Source: a virus
Length of the DNA: 27,209 nucleotides
IMG/VR virus record: IMGVR_UViG_3300012919_000031
Span: 1-27,209 of that record
Reading direction: 5' to 3' (one strand)
The position numbers and the translations under genes were made by a program. Numbering within the stretch: position 1 is the stretch's first letter; each line of letters starts with the position of its first letter. The notes below the pieces were generated by a model, which was given only the letters and a program-made list of their open reading frames with translations, did no database searches and had not been told where the DNA came from. Shown in pieces: positions 23,696-27,209 of the stretch.

Positions 23696-25220
23696 TAAAT
23701 TTACAGGTGGTTTTATCGTATTTAAGTTCAGCAGCCACACCTGTCTCTCCTGAGTATCTGTTCTTTAAAACTCTTAAAGTCGAGACATCATCTGGGTTTT
23801 GCTGATCGCGTTCTAAGGCGAGTACGGTGTCACTTAGTTGACTAATGCTGGCGGATCCGCGCAACATTCCAATTGAAACTTTCTGCCCGTCCTCTATTGC
23901 CTTATCACCTTGCGCTCTTCTTAAGTGAGAAACTAAAAATAATTTAATTCCTGTTCGTTCAACCAGACTCCTTAAGTCAGTCATGGTTTTATCTATCGTT
24001 CTTCTCTCATCCATATTTCCATCTAGTCCGGATAATAATATGGACAAATGATCGAGAAAAACTACTTTAATATCTAAGCCCAGAGCCATATATTCAATGC
24101 GACTGTAGATAATATCCGAAGATAAACTACCAAAATGATCGTATAAATAAAGGTTCCAACCATCGATAGTGGAATCGTAGGCATCTTTTAAGGTGGTGTA
24201 TTCGTGTTCGCCGAGGTGCAGGGCTTTACCCACAGCTACAGACATAAGTCCTAATGCTGTTCGCCTGTTAGATTCTTCTAATGCTATGTAGCCAACTTTT
24301 TCTCCTTTGTTTAATAACTCAGTAGCTAGTTGACGACAAAAAGTAGATTTACCCTGACCCGTTCCAGCGGTAATAGTTGTTAGCTCACCAAATCTTATCC
24401 CATGTGTCATAGATTGCAGTCCAGGAAAGGGATATGAGTGATTGCAAGGTGGACTGGGAGTCGTTACTTGTTCTAATAACGATTTCCCATCAACGATGCC
24501 ATCCGGTTGATAAGGTTTCGCATCCCAAATAGCCCTGCGGATAGCTTCCGCATCATTGGCTTGAAGCGCATCTGAAGCATCTTTATACTCTTCCAATCTT
24601 GCAATCTTGACTTTGCCAAGCGGTAATACCGATGCGGCTTGCTCGACAGCCTGTCTTCCGGCAGCGTCATTGTCGAAGAATAATACGATTTCCTCATAGC
24701 CTTGTAGTAAAGGTATTTGTTTTTTAAGATCCTTTCTGGCTCCCGCTGCGCCATGTGGTAGTGAAACCATCGGCCAGTTCTCCATCGCTTCATAACAGCT
24801 CGCAGCATCTAGTTCACCTTCAGTAATAACAATACGTTTACCAGTACTAGGGAATAAATGCTGACCAAATAAGGTGTCAGTGGAAATTCCTTCATATTTA
24901 AAGTTTTTTAATTTATCTTTTGTTTTGAATCCTCGAAGGCATCCAGAGCCATCGAAATAAGGGAAGCGTAAGTGTGTCTCATCTCGATAGATTTTATATT
25001 TTTCGCAGGTTTTTTCACTGATATTTCTTTTGTGCAGCCTTTGGGCTGACCCTTTAAACGTGACATTTTTTTGCATGTGATGAGTGTGTTGTTGCCCATC
25101 TCCAGCCTTCCTTGTTTGACAACTGAAACAGAAGGTATGACCATCCGTATACACTGCTAGTGCATCGGATGAGCCACAGTCTGGACATGGATCATGTCGT
25201 ATAAATTCGCTTTCTGTCAT
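23652..25220 (-). CDS. Primase-helicase, T7 gp4-like
   Basis: This 522-residue protein, starting at ATG 25220 in an ATGA overlap with the endonuclease stop, has all gp4 modules. A zinc-binding domain has C12-x2-C15 and C31-x2-C34. A TOPRIM primase core has ITEGELDA (E134, E136, D138) and FFDNDAAG (D183-D185). A RecA-type helicase has Walker A AGTGQGKST (~286-293) and Walker B VVFLDHLSI (D390). It ends in SPTTDF, an aromatic C-terminus like that used by T7 gp4 to touch the polymerase, though only weakly acidic. It unwinds the fork and makes primers. An internal Met after the zinc domain could give a helicase-only form, as T7 gp4B, but no good ribosome site is obvious. Confidence 0.96.
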   Translation of the reverse strand: MTESEFIRHDPCPDCGSSDALAVYTDGHTFCFSCQTRKAGDGQQHTHHMQKNVTFKGSAQRLHKRNISEKTCEKYKIYRDETHLRFPYFDGSGCLRGFKTKDKLKNFKYEGISTDTLFGQHLFPSTGKRIVITEGELDAASCYEAMENWPMVSLPHGAAGARKDLKKQIPLLQGYEEIVLFFDNDAAGRQAVEQAASVLPLGKVKIARLEEYKDASDALQANDAEAIRRAIWDAKPYQPDGIVDGKSLLEQVTTPSPPCNHSYPFPGLQSMTHGIRFGELTTITAGTGQGKSTFCRQLATELLNKGEKVGYIALEESNRRTALGLMSVAVGKALHLGEHEYTTLKDAYDSTIDGWNLYLYDHFGSLSSDIIYSRIEYMALGLDIKVVFLDHLSILLSGLDGNMDERRTIDKTMTDLRSLVERTGIKLFLVSHLRRAQGDKAIEDGQKVSIGMLRGSASISQLSDTVLALERDQQNPDDVSTLRVLKNRYSGETGVAAELKYDKTTCKFNETTNTIFSPTTDF

Positions 25221-25567
25221 GTAAGCCAATCAATAGGTATGGCGTGAAATGCACACCATTTAATTCCATATCTCTGACACCATTTTGCGTAGGTTGTCTT
25301 TGATTTTTTATTTATTTTTTTATATGGGTCCTGAAAGACCATTCTTAAGTCAATATCTGGATTATCTTCGATAACCTTTTTGATCTTACGTCTATCTTCA
25401 GGTCGCCAAAAACCTTTAGTTTCTAAGCAAACTCCCGATGGTAAGACAAAATCAGGTGTGTATTGATGTTGAATTGTATAGGAAAAACTAATACCTTCAT
25501 ATTCATAATCCACACCTAACTCACATAAAAGATCAGAGACTTTTTCCTCTAATCCTGATTTGAACAT
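25217..25567 (-). CDS. Endonuclease I, T7 gp3-like (Holliday junction resolvase)
   Basis: This 116-residue protein (T7 gp3 is 149) has the PD-(D/E)xK catalytic set: an N-terminal Glu in FKSGLEEKV, D39 in YTPDFVLPSG, and E49-x-K51 in CLETKGFW. A basic stretch RRKIKK and KKINKKSKTTYAKWCQRYG follows. In T7 it breaks down host DNA and resolves branched phage DNA. It is linked to both neighbours by overlaps (TAATG with the ssDNA-binding gene, ATGA with the primase-helicase). It is a short version lacking the T7 C-terminal ~30 residues. Confidence 0.93.
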   Translation of the reverse strand: MFKSGLEEKVSDLLCELGVDYEYEGISFSYTIQHQYTPDFVLPSGVCLETKGFWRPEDRRKIKKVIEDNPDIDLRMVFQDPYKKINKKSKTTYAKWCQRYGIKWCAFHAIPIDWLT

Positions 25568-26139
25568 TAGAAATCATCATCAACGACAACTTCTTCTTCA
25601 GCTGGTGTAACGTTTGGTTCGTCAGCCTTAAAGCCTTGTGTCTTACCAAATAGTTCTGCTACACCATCTTCATCCAAGTCACCAGTGTCGACACCAGCTC
25701 CGGTTTGGACTGATATAACTTGTACGCCCGATAACTTAAGACTAGTACCATAGGTATTGCCATCACGCAGTATATAAGGCTTTTGAATAAAGCCAATTTT
25801 AACCTTACTACCTTCATATACTGGGACATCTGTATTTGTTATTGGTGTTCCTTCTGTATCTACAACAGGTGGTTTTTTATCTTCAGCCCATGAAAATTTA
25901 ATAGTAAATTTCCCATCAGCAACCTCTTCCCAAGGAGTAGGTTTTAATGTAGCTCTCCTTGGATTTTTTAGCTTTGCTTCTGCCCATTTCAGACATTCAG
26001 CTCTTTCTATTTCAAGCTTGTCAACTAAATCACTATCGACAACAGCCTTAAGTGAATAGCCAAACTTGCTTGGCTTCAGTACAGCCTGATAACCAGATAA
26101 AGTTACAGGCTCTTGTGTTATGTGTATGTTTCTTGCCAT
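25567..26139 (-). CDS. Single-stranded DNA-binding protein, T7 gp2.5-like
   Basis: This 190-residue protein starts at ATG 26139 (MARNIHITQEPVTLSGYQ), overlapping the RNA polymerase stop as TAATG; a TTG two codons earlier is less likely. The body is beta-rich, as expected of an OB fold, with GSKVKIGFIQKPYILRDGNTYGTSLKLSGVQV as a characteristic strand region. The C-terminus is acidic and ends EEEVVVDDDF: the terminal Phe after an acidic tail is the hallmark of T7 gp2.5, where it contacts polymerase and helicase. It coats ssDNA and coordinates the fork. Confidence 0.92.
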   Translation of the reverse strand: MARNIHITQEPVTLSGYQAVLKPSKFGYSLKAVVDSDLVDKLEIERAECLKWAEAKLKNPRRATLKPTPWEEVADGKFTIKFSWAEDKKPPVVDTEGTPITNTDVPVYEGSKVKIGFIQKPYILRDGNTYGTSLKLSGVQVISVQTGAGVDTGDLDEDGVAELFGKTQGFKADEPNVTPAEEEVVVDDDF

Positions 26140-27209
26140 TAACAAAAAAAATAAGTGGATTTAATAACCGACTCAGGCTCAAGATCGCCAATAATCGGTG
26201 GTTCAGTCTTTGCATTAATTGCTTTAGCAAAGTCTTTTAAGAAATCATGCTCCGCAAATAGGTGCATGTATGTATCTCGTACTAATGTGGATAGGTTGGT
26301 CATATCTGTAGCTCTACATAGCACTGAATCATGTATAAGAGCTATAGGTGCATTAAATTTAGTAGCACTTAGATGTAACAAGCTGGCATCCAATGAGTGG
26401 ATTAAGTTTGGAGCTGTCGCATTCTTGTGATGTCTAAGGTCTACGCCTTTCTCTCCATCAATAACCTTTATTCGACAACGACCCATTAAATGTAATTCAA
26501 CGTTTTTGTGATCGTATTTCATAAGGCGTTGATTCACTCTGAAACCAGAGGGAGTTACCCAAGTTATTTCTTCAGCTCCTTCCTTAATTGCATTAGAAAC
26601 CTCTGACTCTATCCATCGCATAACTCTCATAGGGCCTGGTACGACTAGCTCCATGGCATCTCGTACTGCTTTTACTATTTGAGTTAGCTCGTCTTTATCA
26701 ACCTCGACATCAATATCATTAAATGCATCTCTTATATACTGCCTATTGCTAAAGGGTTTAGCATTGTAGGGTATTGTCATCGTAGTCCTTTTGGTTTTTT
26801 TTCTATCCCAATAAGGTTTTAAACGATCAGGTATATTTGGACGACTTACATCAGCTATAACTTGATATGCATCTTGAGGTTTATTGCTTGGCATTACATT
26901 GACCAAACATGCTGTGGACTTATCCCTTGCTAGACCAGCCAGTATCTGTAGACCTGAGCATGTAGCATCAGTTGCCACTGGTAGACCAGTAGTTGGTTTA
27001 CCAGTCATTACTACGTCATAGTATTCCTTACACGCAGCTAAGAATTGCCAAGGTTCGTCAGCTGCTTCCCAGTCTCCAATATTATTAATTGGATCTGTAG
27101 CAACTCTGATAATTAATTGTATATTCTCTACTTTAGCGACCCAATCAAGTCGCTCCTCCATAGTCGCTTTATCAAGACCATAAGTAGTAGATACTTGAAA
27201 AGCTAACCA
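26139..27209 (-). CDS. Single-subunit (T7-type) RNA polymerase, C-terminal part; N-terminus beyond the window
   Basis: The frame is open to the right edge (WLAFQVSTTYGLDKATM), giving 356 residues of the palm and fingers. Catalytic signatures are LPVATDATCSGLQ (T7 D537), TKRTTMTIPYNAKPFSNRQ (K631 and Tyr639, which selects ribonucleotides) and IALIHDSV (H811-D812). PNLIHSLDASLLH corresponds to T7 PNFVHSQDGSH. It ends STYFFC, whereas T7 ends FAFA. The enzyme transcribes phage genes from phage promoters. Because it heads the replication block it is made early, and its stop overlaps the next gene start (TAATG). Confidence 0.96.
   Translation of the reverse strand, partial: WLAFQVSTTYGLDKATMEERLDWVAKVENIQLIIRVATDPINNIGDWEAADEPWQFLAACKEYYDVVMTGKPTTGLPVATDATCSGLQILAGLARDKSTACLVNVMPSNKPQDAYQVIADVSRPNIPDRLKPYWDRKKTKRTTMTIPYNAKPFSNRQYIRDAFNDIDVEVDKDELTQIVKAVRDAMELVVPGPMRVMRWIESEVSNAIKEGAEEITWVTPSGFRVNQRLMKYDHKNVELHLMGRCRIKVIDGEKGVDLRHHKNATAPNLIHSLDASLLHLSATKFNAPIALIHDSVLCRATDMTNLSTLVRDTYMHLFAEHDFLKDFAKAINAKTEPPIIGDLEPESVIKSTYFFC

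Noticed and set aside
24473-24808. 111-residue minus-strand ORF inside the primase-helicase gene
   Set aside because: Basic, low-sense alternative frame over the TOPRIM-linker region, whose real frame is clear.
1-27209. CRISPR array, insertion sequence, integrase or transposase
   Set aside because: No spaced direct repeats and no recombinase or transposase motifs found; the only repeats are within protein-coding shaft or coiled-coil regions.

Overview
This window is part of the genome of a T7-like podovirus (autographivirus type) that infects marine cyanobacteria. The evidence is a T7-type replication and virion gene order combined with photosynthesis genes: psbA (photosystem II D1) and a high-light-inducible protein (hli). 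It most resembles the P-SSP7-like cyanopodoviruses. The DNA is visibly AT-rich, which suits a Prochlorococcus host, but the host cannot be fixed from this sequence. All genes I accept lie on the minus strand, so transcription runs from 27209 towards 1. Both ends cut genes: the RNA polymerase (right) and the tail fiber (left).

Layout in the direction of transcription. (1) Replication and nucleotide block, 27209-18474: C-terminal part of a single-subunit RNA polymerase, ssDNA-binding protein (gp2.5-like), endonuclease I (gp3-like), primase-helicase (gp4-like), a DNA polymerase split into an exonuclease ORF and a polymerase ORF, 5'-3' exonuclease (gp6-like), a conserved small protein, a DUF3310 protein, ribonucleotide reductase alpha and beta subunits, and a conserved small protein. 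(2) Capsid assembly with host-derived genes, 18474-13081: putative virion protein, portal (gp8), scaffold (gp9), a 20-residue gene, hli, psbA and two small unknown ORFs. (3) A roughly 300-base leader, 13080-12778, holding what I read as a glutamine-II (Downstream-peptide) riboswitch, a 17-codon ORF, a tRNA-like hairpin, an orphan Shine-Dalgarno sequence and several palindromes. (4) Late virion genes, 12777-1: major capsid (gp10), a strong intrinsic terminator, tail tubes A and B (gp11, gp12), internal core proteins (gp14, gp15, gp16) and the N-terminal part of the tail fiber (gp17).

How they work together: the phage polymerase transcribes the block; gp3/gp4/gp5/gp6-like enzymes degrade host DNA and copy the phage genome; the ribonucleotide reductase supplies dNTPs; D1 and Hli keep photosystem II working during infection; the late genes build the particle. 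Many neighbours overlap as TAATG or ATGA, which points to translational coupling.

The most interesting places are the capsid leader (riboswitch plus micro-ORF), the split DNA polymerase without an evident thioredoxin-binding loop, the R2-like subunit with Leu at the radical tyrosine position, and several very small genes.
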